Positions 45,665-59,982 of a DNA stretch of 64,000 bases are shown one piece after another. The stretch comes from Cytospora piceicola. Taxonomy: Eukaryota; Ascomycota; Sordariomycetes; Diaporthales; Cytosporaceae. Position 1 is the stretch's first letter; each line of letters begins with the position of its first letter. The stretch is from positions 1,116,001 through 1,180,000 of the forward strand of contig JALQBC010000003.1 in the NCBI GenBank assembly GCA_023375675.1, read 5' to 3'. The position numbers and the translations under genes were made by a program. The notes beneath the pieces are model-generated. The model was not told where the DNA came from and ran no database searches. It saw nothing but the letters and a program-made list of their open reading frames with translations.

Positions 45665-47971
45665 ATGCGACCCTTTCCAGGCGACATGCCGCCGCCGCTG
45701 CCGCGACGTCCCCGTGGGGCGTCTGACAATGATGACCTCCGAACCGCCTTGCAGCATCCCGCCGGCCCGCAGATGACGACCTACTTCATGGGCGACGAGT
45801 CTGTCGTGGACGCCGCCCTGGAACAATCTTTGGCAAGCTTTACAACCGGTCGCCGTGATCATCGAAAGCAACACGGTGCTCCAGGGCCGTCCGAGCTGGC
45901 CCCTAGCAGCCCGTCCAAGCACAGCCTAGGCCACGAGCGTGAATCAAGTGCAGCCTCGGATATTAGTGAAGCGGATACCCATGCAGACGACATCTCCTTC
46001 GTGTCTGAAGCGACGTCAAGTAGGGTCAATATGGCGGCCCAGACTAACTTTTCGCAACCGATAACCCCCTTGATGCTGGCTACCCCGGGGCCTGCCTCAG
46101 CCATCAGTGGAGCCTCGTCGCGGAGAAATTCCCTTACAGCCTCGCTCTCAGACGAGATTGCAAGCCAAGCTCTTACTATGAGCCTGGAACTAGAGCCAGA
46201 GATATCCTCAGTGATGATGGACAGCGGCAGCGCACCGCAGCTGGTTATGCCCTCTATCAAGATGCCAAGCCGAAGGCCGTTCACCGACGAGGGCAAGCGG
46301 ATAGGACGGCTCAAGGTGCTCGTTGCTGGTGATTCTGGTGCGTACAGGACCTCCGAGCGCGAGGAAGCCCGGCCTCGCTGACCACTGAACCCTATACAGG
46401 AGTCGGCAAGACAGCCCTCATCAAGGCCATGGTGCAGTCTTGCGAACACATCGTCCACGTCGACCCCATAGCGCCCCAGTCGAGCCTTCTCGGTCAACGC
46501 TCGAGCCCGCGACGGGGTAGACCCCAGCCCCCCAAGAACATCAACTCGACGAGCCAGACCTCTGAGATATTCGCGAGCACAAAGCCATACCCTGAGTGGT
46601 GGTCAGACTTGGATGATTCCCGACTTCTCAAACGTAGAAAGAGTATGGGTGATTTCGTCTTAGACAGGAACATTTGCATTATTGATACCCCCGGATACAG
46701 TGACGGTGCATCTGTAAGTTGAAACCCATGCGAGCAGGCCAGTCGAGTCGCTGATTGCTGGCAGAGCATGGATATGATCGCTCCCGTGATACGTTACGTC
46801 GAGTCGCAGTTTGAAAAGGTGCAATCGAATGAGACACCCGACCCTGAAATACTCAATATGCTCGGCGGTGACGGAGGCAACCAAGTTGATGTGGTGTTCT
46901 ACCTCATCCAGAACAGTAATAAGCCCTCCGTCATCTTTCAGGTGACTTCGCTGACGTGAAACAGGACCAAAACCGGCGGATCTCAAATACCTACAGCTGC
47001 TAGCACCACTGACAAACGTCATACCCCTTTTGGCCCAGTCCGACACTATGACTCCAGAAGCCATTGCACAAAGCAAGGCTCAGATCAGAAGTGAGATGTT
47101 GGAGGCGGGCGTTCGACCATTCTCATTCAGTACGTCCTCGGCAAGGTCATCAAGCGATTTAGAACCGATGTGTCCCTATGCAGTCTCCAGTACGGCCGGG
47201 TCGGACCACGACATCATGGATGCGAGCCTGTTGATGAGCCCGGATTACGTCCAGCCGCTGGTACAATCCGAGCTTGTCACCCTGGTCGAGCAGGTGTTTA
47301 GTGAGGATGGCGCATCCTGGCTGAGACATGCCGCTGCGAAGAAGTACCTCCAGTGGAAGTCGGACAACCCTCCAGTGCCTCAAGATCTGTACAGACCGTT
47401 GAATATGCTGGGCCGGCCATCCACCTCCTTGGTGGCTTCAGGTCGCTTGACTTCGCCGTTGGGCGCGACTTCGCAATATTCGCTCGCGCGAATCGCTGAT
47501 CACACGCAGCGTGAAGAACGGCTGGCGCAGATACGCCTCGCCAACTGGGCATCAGATCTTCAGAGAAGCCTGACGAACGAGCGGGCCCGCTACGAGGCTC
47601 TCGCCAGAGGGGAAAGGGCCATCTGGCTGACCCAGAAACTGAACGAGTGCGTGCAAGATGGGTCGCTGATCCCCGTTGGGGATCGGGACTGGGATCGGGA
47701 CCGCAGCGTATCGAGGCTGCGAGAGAAGATCAAGCGGAAGCTGACCCGGAGCCGCAGTCAAAGCACGTCGACCATGCAGCACCAGGACCCTCTTGGGCTG
47801 CTCCAGGTCGCTGCGAACCTGAAGACCAACAGCTGGGTTGCTCTCGAAATTCTGGGAAGCATGGGGGTCCTTGGTGGCGTGGCCATCTGGGTCTCGAGGC
47901 AAGGATGGCATGTCTCGGCTGTTGGGTGGGCTGTTGAGCAGTGGTCCGAGTTCTGGACTGGTGACAGGTGA
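45665..47971 (+). CDS. septin-like GTPase with C-terminal membrane segment
   Basis: Exons 45665-46337, 46400-46713, 46765-46915 and 46965-47971 give 714 residues. A disordered Ser-rich N-terminus (1-215) leads into a septin-type G domain: P-loop GDSGVGKT at 222-229, split by the first intron, a G3-like IIDTPGYSDGAS, then VDVVFYLIQN and KPADLKYLQLLAPLTNVIPL as in septins. The G4 motif, AKAD in canonical septins, reads AQSD, so the specificity lysine is lost. A charged region (about 540-640) may be helical, and a hydrophobic segment near the C-terminus (ILGSMGVLGGVAIWV) suggests a membrane tail. It is therefore not one of the four core septins; probable roles in membrane or cortex organisation are inference. 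The third donor (GTAATA) is weak. Confidence 0.82.
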
Positions 47972-48568
47972 TGGTGTCGAATGGGTTATTAGGCGGGTTC
48001 TACATGCCTTGTAGGCCAGAGTGAAGATGAGAAGTCATGGTCGATGATTCGGGTGGAAGTTTAGATAGCTATTTAAGTATTTGCAGAAGGTTGCCTCATG
48101 TTTTGGAGGCAGTATTCTGTGCCGTCGTCTCTCCTGTCTGGTGTATCTAGTCGACACAAACGGGAGACCTCGGCTTACAATATTATGGAATTTACTACGC
48201 TTGCCACCAGTCATCGGGGACCGGGTTTGAGAATGGTTGGATGTGTGTGTAGTCGCAGAAAGATGATATTGAATTTAGACATGTATAACCTCCGATATTC
48301 TAAGGTTGTTTATTAGCCATCCCCTGCCCCTGCCTCTCTGCCTGCCCCATGTCATTACTGTGGTAGTCATGTACTGTAGTCGATGCACGGTAACTAGCCC
48401 CACTCTGGTTTAGTGTCAACGTCCAACCGCGCCGCCTCGCATTTGAACCAAAGCTGAACTTAGTTTTCTATCATCATCATCATCGACAAGTTGACAAACG
48501 ACTTTTCTGACGACGGCATCTCCCGTTCGTCTACCAATTGACCTCGTCCTCAGCACCTGGACGGCATT
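47972..48568. other. intergenic region and PAP1 promoter
   Basis: About 600 bp between two plus-strand genes, holding the septin-like 3' UTR and the PAP1 promoter and leader. Nothing else was seen. Confidence 0.5.
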
Positions 48569-50873
<2,305 letters not shown>

Positions 50874-51843
50874 GAACTTACTTGTTAGCGTTGCTGATGT
50901 CTTTATTGCACTGATTTCTCTCAAGCAGGGCAAACCCCTCACACAAAACAGAAAGCTGGTCCGTCGCCCCCGCTATGCGTCGTTTGCGTCCCCGAGGCTT
51001 TGTCACCATAATCATACACGATTGCAATACTCCGAACTATTCATAAGTTACAGGGCTATGAGGAATATGGCCCGCTTGGGGAGACATGGGCTACTGGAAA
51101 AGTGCCCTGCCGCCACGGGCCATCTCATTGACTCTATTGGAATAGGCGTAAAGAACATATTCATAAGAAGGCCCGGTTTCTGGGAAGGCCGGTACAGGAA
51201 GGCAAGGCCGCTCCGCGCTGTGATGTTCGCTTTGCTGGCCATGTATGATAGACTAGATTGGACCAGCTCAAATAAAAGCTACGTTTTCAGAGGCATACGT
51301 GCCTCGCAAGACCCCAACTCGTCCTCCCACAGCCTGCGTGAATTGTGTACTTTGAACCTTTGGCGAGAAATCAAGGCGAAAAGACACGTGGAAGTTTGAT
51401 TTCCCAGGGCGGAAAATACCGTGTTGAGTTCTATATTCCAATGAATCCTGAATATTTACGTGCCATCTGTCTCGCTGCCGAATCCTGTAACTCCGAAGTA
51501 TGCATGTCTAGTCTGGTACGCTTGTTCACATGATAACGAAAATGCCACATATCATCCACATCCTCCCCAAGCACTGCTCTTATCGTTCAAACACGTATGT
51601 AACCCTTCCCTCTGGGCCAAATCAATCTTTGTGGGGGAAACGTCCCTCAGGCCCCGCCCCTTCGGCAATACGCACCGCACCGGTGATGGGTGGGATCCGG
51701 ATGGGCCGGAGATGGTCTCATGAAGGAGCGAGAAGAAGACTGCGCCAGAGGCACAGAGGGGATGCCCCCGAGAGAGGACCATCCCGAGACAAATGAGATG
51801 GTACAGGGCAGGTATGGCTGCCCCCAACGAGCACGCACCTCCT
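50874..51843. other. convergent 3' region of PAP1 and the peroxiredoxin-like gene
   Basis: About 970 bp between facing stop codons. A 209-codon frame (50770-51399) overlaps the end of PAP1 and has no domain. Likely both 3' UTRs and spacer. Confidence 0.45.
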
Positions 51844-53624
51844 TCAAGCAGCCTCCGTCGGGGCCGCAGCCTTTGTGGGGGCCGCAGCTTCCGTGGAGAC
51901 CGCTGTGGCCTCCGTAGGGACCGCATCAGTCTCCGTAGGGACCGCATCAGTCTCCGTGTGGACCACGTCAGCCTTCGTGTGGGCCGCATCAGCCTCCGGG
52001 GCTTCGATCTCCGGGGCCTCAATCTCCGAAGCCTCAACCTTCGGGGCCTCGACCTTTGGGACCTCGATTTCCGGGACCTCAATCTCGGTAGAGACCGTAA
52101 CAGCCTCCGGGACCTCAGTCTCCGGGGCCTCAACCTCAGCAGGGACCGCAGCCGCCTCCGTGTGGACCGCAGACGCCTCCGGAAGCTCAACCTCTGGGAC
52201 CTCAGTCTCTGGGGCCTTAACCTCCGGGACCTCAATCTCGGCAGAGACCGCAGCCGCCTCCGAGACCTCAACCACCGGGACTTCAACCTCGGCAGTGATC
52301 GTAACAGCCTCCGGAACCTCAATCTCGGCAGGGGCCGCAGCCGCCTCCGAGACCTTAATCTCCGGGGCCTCAACCTCCGAGACCTCAGCCTCCGAGACCT
52401 CAACCTCCGGGACCTCAACCTCCGGGACCTCACTCTCGGCAGGGACCGCAGCCGGCTCCGAGACCTTAATCTCTGGGGCCCCAGCCTCCGAGACCTCAAC
52501 CTCCGGGACCTCAACCTCCGGGACCTCACTCTCGGCAGGGACCGCAGCCTCCGAAACCTCAACCTCCGGGGCCTCAACCTCCAGGGCCTTGACCTCCGGG
52601 ATTTCAATCTCGGCAGGGACCGTAACAGTCTCTGGGACTTCAATCTCTGGGACCTCAACCTTGGGGAACGCAGCCTCCGAGACCTCAACCTCCGGGACCT
52701 TGACCTCGGCAGGGACCGCAGCCGCCTCCGTAGGGACCGTTTTAGCCTCCGTAAGGACCGCAACCTCCGGGACTTCAATCTTGGTGGGAACCGTTTTAAC
52801 CTCCGTAGCAGCCTCTACCGGGGCCGCAGCCTCCGTAGGGCCCGCAGCCTCCGTGGAGATCGCATCAGCCTTGGCGGGGACCGCCGCCTTGTCCGCCGGG
52901 ACCTCGATCTCGGTGGGGACCTCGATGAGGGCCCGCAGCGCGGCGCGCAGGTCCGGGATCTCGCTGGAGCTGCGGGGGACGCTGACCCACTTGACGACGC
53001 CCTTCTTGTCGACGGCGAAGGCGCCGGCCGTCTGCCACCTGGACCCGCTCTCGGTGGTCCTGTTCCAGATGCCCTCGCTCTTGCCCAGCTGGACGGCGTC
53101 GTAGAGGGCGAAGGGCCCGACGGCGTGCCAGTAGCTGGACAGGCCCAGCCCCCAGGCGGCGTAGGCGTCGCGCTCCTCGTCCACGACCACCTCGGCCTCC
53201 CAGGCGCCGCCGACGTTCTCCACCCAGTCGTCGGTGGCGGCCTGGTCCGAGTGGCTGACTGCTATGCAGTGGATCTGCGGGTGGTGCTTGTTGGCGAAGG
53301 CGGTCAGGTTGCGGAAGGTCTTTTCGGCGACTAGGCGGGAGGGAGGGATCTCGTGTTAGCAGATGTGGCTTTGGCCTGGTCTCAAATGGCAAACATGGGA
53401 CGAGGCGTGAGTGGGGGTGTGGACGGTCGGTGGACAAGCTTACATGGACAGCCACAGTGTCGTAGGAAGACAATTATCGTGGGTTTATCGGGGGCGGGTG
53501 CGAGTTTGTCGTGTTTTGGTGCGGGCTCGCCGACTTTTGGTACCGGCGCGACTTGTCTTGCTGGAGGGGATTTAAAAGATTGGAATTCTTTTGTGAATAT
53601 TTGCATTAACGTTGGGGGTGCCAT
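51844..53624 (-). CDS. peroxiredoxin-like (AhpC/TSA-2 type) protein with acidic repeat tail
   Basis: Exons 53624-53444 and 53330-51844 give 555 residues. Residues 35-195 form a thioredoxin-fold AhpC/TSA-like domain: VGEPAPKHDKL, then FLRHCGCPFAEKTFRNL with CxC at 57/59, HCIAVSHSDQA, and the usual WQTAGAFAVDKKGVVKW. Such proteins are thought to reduce peroxides or act as thiol switches; activity here is inference. From about 195 to the end the protein becomes a run of VPEVEVSEA/VPAEIEVPE units, about 360 residues rich in Glu, Val, Pro and Ala. The repeat DNA is open in several frames, hence long antisense frames. The intron (GTAAGC..CGCCTAG) restores CPFAEKTF. It is divergent from DML1. Confidence 0.83.
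51850..52880. repeat. degenerate tandem repeat coding VPEVE units
   Basis: Imperfect units of 15-60 bp around GGGACCTCAACCTCCG and GCAGGGACCGCAGCC, coding the C-terminal tail of the peroxiredoxin-like protein on the minus strand. The copies are close enough to allow slippage or unequal exchange, so length variation between strains is expected. Confidence 0.85.
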
Positions 53625-54142
53625 TTTGAAGTCCGGTTTCGTTTACGTCGTGAATTCTGGTCCTGGAGTTGAAAAGTATGTATGTACAGGAACTAATGTG
53701 GTATGGTGTGATGTGATATGATGGATGTGGAAATGGATGAAGTTGTTGATAGTAGATAAACGGTGAATAACGGACCAACGAACGACGGTGAAAAAGAAGC
53801 GCACACAACACTGACAACACTGACAACCCTGCACTAGGACGACCCCTGCAGCAGCACCTCCTTGAACCCTACAGCTCCATCTGATAAGATAAAGCTACCC
53901 CTGCTAGCCATCAGCCATCAACCGTTAGCCGTTTTAGCCATCAGCCATGCGCGTCATCCCGTCTTTTTTTTTCTTGAACGAGAAGGGTTGCATAAATAAT
54001 ATGCTTCCTGGTGTGAACGGATGCATAAAGTCCCAAGGGTTGTGCAGTCTGAATTGAATTTCTTACCTCATGCACAAAGAAGCCTCACTCGGCCTTCTAG
54101 TCTCATACTGAGTGAGAATCACACTAAAATGCCAAGTTCAAA
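53625..54142. promoter_or_regulatory. divergent promoter region of the peroxiredoxin-like gene and DML1
   Basis: 518 bp between two divergent start codons. It includes a repeated AGCCATCAGCCAT element at 53908-53950. No canonical box was assigned. Confidence 0.45.
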
Positions 54143-55922
54143 ATGCATGAGATAATAACCCTCCAGCTGGGCCAGCAGAGTAACTATCTGGCCACACATT
54201 TCTGGAATGCCCAGGTTTGAGCCCCCCACCCAAAGCCACATATATATATATATATGTATTGATATATATCTATATATAAAGTATTGACAAGTAGATGCTA
54301 ACATCCACAACCTCAGGAGTCTTACTTCACATATACCGAGGATGAACAATCCGCCATAGACCATGACGTCCACTGGCGGCCCGGCCTCGGCGCCGACGGC
54401 TCCGAGACCTTCATGCCGCGGACCGTCGTCTACGACCTCAAGGGCGGGTTCGGCTCGCTCCGGAAGATCAACGCCCTCTACGAGATCGAGGACGGCGAGG
54501 CCCCTGCCCAGGCCTCGTCCCTGTGGGGCGGCCAGACCGTCGTGCAGAGGGCCGACCCCATCGCGCCCAGCGCCTACCAGCAGTCGCTCGACGCCGGCCA
54601 GGAGCCCTCGCGGCCCACGGCCGAGGGCGTGCGCTACTGGTCCGACTTCAACCGCGTCTACTACCACCCGCGGAGCATCGTCCAGCTGAACGAGTACGAG
54701 CTCAACTCGAGCCTGGCCCCCTTCGAGAGGTGGGACACGGGCGAGGAGCTGTTCGCCAACCTGGACAAGGAGCACGACATTGTGGACAGGGACCTGCGGC
54801 CCTTCATCGAGGAGGCCGACCAGATGCAGGGCATCCAGATCATGACGACGCTGGACGATGCCTGGGGCGGGTTTGCCTCGCGGTATCTGGAGAGGTTGAG
54901 GGATGAGTATGGGAAGACTACCATCTGGGTCTGGGGGCTGCAGGACTCGTTCCAGGGAGTGAACCGGGTGAGTACTCTCTCTCTCTCTCTCTCTCTCTCC
55001 TCTTCTCTTGACCGATCCACCCCTGCTACTAGTGAAGTCTGAACTCTGACTAACCGCCGTTGCCCACCAGGACAAACGTCTTCTCCGCCTCGTCAACAAG
55101 GCAAAGTCCCTCACGGAGATGTACAAACAAGCCTCCCTCGTCATCCCCATCGCGCTCCCGACCTCCCTTCCCCCCAGGGTTCGCGACACCCTCTCCATCG
55201 ACGCCTCCTCCCACTGGCACACGGCCGCCCTCCTCTCCGCGGCCGTCGAGTCGGCCACGCTGCCGTCCCGCCTCAGGGACCCGGCCAACAGGGAGACCCT
55301 CGGCCACATGACGGACCGGCTCAACGTCCACGGCAAGCAGACCGTCGCCAACCTGCAGATGAGCTTCGCGGGCGCCGGCGGGGCGCCGCGGAGCACGGGA
55401 GCGGGCGACGAGCCCGGGGACGGCCTGCGCCTGGACGTGGACTTCCGGCCGTCCGACGAGCTGGGCGACGGGAGGAGCAGGCTGCAGAAGCAGAACGGCT
55501 TCCACGGCGGGTCCAAGATCTTCAGCCAGGTCCTGGCGAGCCGCGGGGGGCGGGACGGCGAGGACCAGGTCATGGAGGATGGCGAGGACGTGGGCGAGGA
55601 CGAGGACGGCAGGGCGCGGCGGGGGGCCCAGGGCGAGGCGGTCAGCAGGCGGTACCGGTCCGAGCTGGGCTACCCGCTGCTGGACAGCTTCCCCGAGATA
55701 TTCCGGGACGACAAGGGCGAGGCGCTGAGGGACAGCATCGCGGTGACGACGTCCTTGACCACGGACACGGAGCTGTCCGGGAAGCTCAAGTCGCTGCGGA
55801 CGACGGTGACGAGGCTGATCGGCCTCGAGGACAGGGAGGAGCTGAGCAATGAGCTCGCCGAGATGGCGGATGAGTACCACGAGGGGTGGTCAAGCGGAAG
55901 TGATAGCGGCGAGGATGATTGA
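54143..55922 (+). CDS. DML1: Dml1/misato, mitochondrial inheritance protein
   Basis: Tubulin/FtsZ-like protein needed for mitochondrial DNA inheritance and morphology. Exons 54143-54214, 54317-54967 and 55071-55922 give 524 residues, normal for the family. The first exon codes the tubulin-like [22 protein letters not shown], joined to [10 protein letters not shown] by a 102-bp intron with a (TA)n tract, branch CTAAC and the uncommon donor GTTTGA. Further landmarks are [40 protein letters not shown], the misato segment [20 protein letters not shown], and [23 protein letters not shown]. The C-terminus is acidic (GSDSGEDD). Intron 2 carries a (CT)n tract. Exons are GC-rich, so the opposite strand is also open over 276-484 codons; that is a shadow. 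Confidence 0.93.
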
Positions 55923-57695
55923 GTTTGATGGAGAGTGAATGAAAGGTTTCGGAACAGAAAGCAAAAGAAAGGGCAACGTGAACGCTGCATCTGCATTTGC
56001 AGTACTACTCAAACCGGACAGCTCTGGCGGACCTTCCTGGCTCATGACGAAACTCGACGTGGGCTTGCGAATGGGGCCCATCGTGATATATTGGCCCTCA
56101 GGCTGAGCTTTGGTCACCATAACTTAACTGGGGCAACGTGGAAACAGACAGCTCAGGACAACTCCCAGGTGGATGGATGATTGAGTACTGTATTCTACCA
56201 GCCTACTTACCACCATTGCGCCAATACGGTGTGTGCCCACCAAGTTTCCCAAGCCCCTCCTCTGGAGAGACCCACGCCAACACAGACCTAAACCGCCAGC
56301 CCCCTGGTAGCAACCTCACCAAAGGCAGCCTCCACAGCATCAAGAAGCCTATGCACAATCAAACCAACCAACCCCGGAGGAACATTGTGAGCCGGCATCA
56401 TCGGATCCTGAACCCCCTGGCCACAATACACCATTGTATTGTATATGTGTGGATGGGATGCCAAGATGGATCATCATCGTGTACGGAGGAGGTACATGAA
56501 ATAGCGAAACTGCTATGAACTATGTATAATGATCATGATGATCTGAGGCATGTGAGCCAGCTGCTTACATAACTGAGCACCTGTGAAAGACTGATTATGT
56601 AACATCATGGAGCTTGACATATCTCCACTTCAACCGATGGAAGAATTTACTAGTTGACAGTTAGTGCTGTGGCTGCTGGATAGACGTGGTAGGGCAGTTG
56701 ACAGGCAGACAGGCTGACAGGGGCCAGCCAGCCAGGTACTTACCACAGTAAAATGTATGTAGTAGGTAGGTAGGCAGGCAGGCAGGGTACATACCCAGGA
56801 TACCTAGGCAAGGGTCCACGGGTTCGCAGAGGCGTGTTCCAATTAAGCAGGCGGGTCCGTCATTGTCGAGGTAACGAAGGTAGAAGACGCGATCGCGACA
56901 GGAAGGAAAGTTTGCATCATGTTCCCATTCCTGCCTACATACAATACTTTTTCAAATCTTGAAAGCCTTGTACCAAGACAAGAACCACGATACCAGCCTC
57001 CTTTTCTTCACACACACTCACAGACACACAAACACCCTTTCTCTCTCCCTCTCTTCCTCTCTCTCTCTTTCTCTCCCTTAAGTAGCCTTGTCTAATTATT
57101 ATTAGTCCCTCCACGCCCCCCCTTGTCTTCCTTCCCTCGGACCCGAATGTCTTTGTCAATCGACTTCGACTCTTATTCTCTTTCGAGTATTGACAATTGC
57201 GCCTGCTCGTCCCAACCATCCTACGCCTTTGCAAATCGGCAGTCAATTGAGTGCGCGCTTTGATGATTCAGGTGCTGCAAGCACTTTATCTTAGTTCGGG
57301 CGCATGACGCAGAGAGTCTTCTTTTCAACAGTCGCAAACCACCGGGTCGAAAGCTAGATTGAGTGTGAACCGACTCTGACGCCTACCATACATACTTTAC
57401 ACTCTTCCACACTTCCGCCGTGGCCACCGGTTTTGCCTCCCCACACCTCACCCACGCCCACATCCCTTCGCAACGTCGCAACTACGCAACTTCGCAACTA
57501 CGCAACTTTTTATTTACAAATTTCTTTGTCAATTCGCGCCCAAGCACTCTTCCCGACTCGCGGTCCATCCACCATCTAACCTGCCATCCCAACTTCTCAC
57601 CTCCTCCCTCCCCCAAATATCTAGTCATCGCGATCCATTCTGCATGCTTCTACTCTGCACTTCCACTCCCTTAGAAGAAGTTGCAGCACGTCATC
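55923..57695. other. intergenic region and fork-head gene leader
   Basis: About 1.77 kb with no supported gene. GGCAGGCAGG and AGGTAGGTAGG tracts lie at 56690-56790. A CT-rich run lies at about 57035-57080 on the plus strand, consistent with a promoter or pyrimidine-rich leader of the fork-head gene. Confidence 0.5.
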
Positions 57696-59982
57696 ATGCC
57701 TAGTCCTGCAAAGCGCACCCAGCGCGCCCGTCGCGATTCTATGCGCAACGACTTGGCTTCCGACCTCCCTGACCATTCTTCTCCCTCGCGCCCTGCCAAG
57801 CGCAGAAAGAAGGTCCGTTCTTTATTTACATACAACCCTGACCTTACCCGGGCCTCACTACCCGTAGTCTCATGCGCCGCCCATGGCTCCCTGTCTATGC
57901 ATTAACTAATGCGCTGTGCCTCCCAAATATAGACCGAAGAGCCTTTTCCCTCTCCCAGAGACGTCGCCGACGACGAGCCTGATTCCAGTCTCGCTGCCGA
58001 CTCCAGCCTTGTCGCCGACGATTCTATTCAAAATGCCGACCCATTCAACCTCGTCGTCGACAAGGTTACCGAGCACTTGTTCGCTCCCAAGAACCCGCCT
58101 ATTCAGGCAACCAAGGACCACTCCAACTCTCGCCTCAGCGCCGAGGACGGTATCAACGCCTTCGCAAAGATCGTGGGACTCGGCTGGACCTTCTATGTTA
58201 AGAGGACCACCATCAATATCGGCCGTTCTTCTGATCCCCCGCAGCCCATCGACCCGGACAACGACGAGGAGTTCATTCACATTGACTTGGGTCCCAGCAA
58301 GATGATTTCTCGCCGCCATGCCAGCATCTTTTTCAGCTCTGACTACGGTGAGGGCAGATGGGTTCTGCATGTGAAGGGAAGGAATGGAGTCAGGGTCAAT
58401 GCCCTTCCTTTGGGCATGGACAAGGCGCAAGCTTTGGGCAGTGGTGACGTCCTTGAAATTGCAGGCATCGAGATGATGATAGTCCTACCTGAGCAAGAAC
58501 CCATTAGGATTCATCCACAGTATCTTCAGCGCGCCGCTCTGTCGGAGTCGGACCTCCCTGCGACAAAGGACGACATTCGTATAAATCGACCAAGCCCTAC
58601 GGCTGGCAGGCCATCCCCCTCCCAGAGCACTTACCAAGCGAGGCAAGGACGGACGCAGCAGGCTATCGCGCCAGCTCCCCCGAACTACAAGCGCCCGGGG
58701 ACACCACCATCGGTTCGGAACAGGGCACAAGCTTCTGCCAAACCGTCACCGCACACTAGGGACAACGTCTCAGGAAGTCTAATTTTGAGTACTAACGACA
58801 TGGACCTGAGTCTCGAGGATAACAAGGCGATCAAGCCCCAGTACAGCTACGCCCAAATGATCACCCAGGCCATCTTGAGCACCGCAGATGAGAAGCTGAA
58901 CCTCAACGGCATTTACACGTACATCATGTCGAACTACGCTTATTATCGACACCAGCAGCCTTCTGGCTGGCAGGTGAGTATCTGGATTATCTTTCAGTAA
59001 CGCCTGATATCTAACCTCTCAATAGAACTCAATCCGTCACAACTTGTCGCTCAACAAGGCTTTCGAGAAGGTGGCTAGGTCTACCGACGAACCTGGAAAG
59101 GGCATGAAGTGGCAAATCACGGCTGAATGTCGCGACGAGATGATCAGAAATGCCTGGAAGGGTGGTCGCGGCGGTCACCGCGGCTCTTCAAACCCATCGT
59201 CGCCTAGCGGGCTCAACTACATCACCCAAGGCCCGAGAGACATGGCGGCTAGGGAGCCCAGCTCACTTCGCAAGCGCAAAGTCTCGCCATCTGGCTCTCC
59301 CCAGCCTCGTTCGACCCTACAGATTTCGCACATGACACCGGAACGCAGCTCCCGCCGTCTCCAGTCAGACGATACTGCGGACATCGGAGATGGTAGCCCC
59401 CTTCCCAGACAACGACGGTCCAGCGCGGGAGCCTCAACTGCCATGACCGAGCCCGCCCCACGGTCTCCTTTGTTGACATCCTCTTATCTCCCGGAGGACA
59501 ACGCCTCCCTGGTGACCCCAGCACCGCACAAAGTCCACCCTAGACTCGCGCCGCCCAGCACAGCGCAGCGGCCTAGCCAGCACATGCCCACCAGCTCGCC
59601 TGCTCCTTTCTGGAAGTTTGCAGAGTACGGCAGCACACCAATCAAGCCCCTAGCTGACATCAGCCCGTCAAAGAATCTGGGAGTGGTCCAACAGAGCAGT
59701 AGTCCTCCTCGGATTCCCAAGTCTCCTACTGGTAGCCCCACTCAAAACGGACGCTCGGCAACTCTGGAGTCTGTCAAACCCGAAGAGCCTGAAGAGGAGG
59801 AGGGTATTGACCTAACGAAGTAAGACCGACTTGTGCAATCCGCATTATTGTAAAAAAAAGAAGAAAAAACAGCTAACAATCGGAACAGGGGTTTCCAAAG
59901 CATAAGCTCATACCATGAGACTTTGAATACCCCAATGCCCAAGGGCCGCTCGTTCACGTCAACCAACGGAAGCAAAGCCTAA
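57696..59982 (+). CDS. fork-head transcription factor with FHA domain (Fkh1/2-like)
   Basis: Exons 57696-57812, 57933-58973, 59026-59819 and 59889-59982 give 681 residues. The FHA domain (about 115-222) shows INIGRSS and SKMISRRHASIFF, the phosphothreonine-binding Arg/Ser/His signature. The fork-head domain (about 340-430) runs KPQYSYAQMITQAILS..GWQ-NSIRHNLSLNKAFEKV..KGMKW, with the recognition helix split by an intron after GWQ. An N-terminal basic SRPAKRRKK is a likely nuclear signal. The C-terminal third is Ser/Pro-rich with many SP/TP sites. The FHA plus fork-head pair matches Fkh1/Fkh2 regulators of mitotic genes in yeasts, so a cell-cycle role is probable. Intron 1 uses an unusual GTCCGT donor, so the N-terminal 39 residues are less sure. 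Confidence 0.9.

Noticed and set aside
54119..55880. 484- and 276-codon minus-strand frames opposite DML1
   Set aside because: They read through DML1 exons and introns and show no domain, whereas the plus strand gives a complete misato protein.
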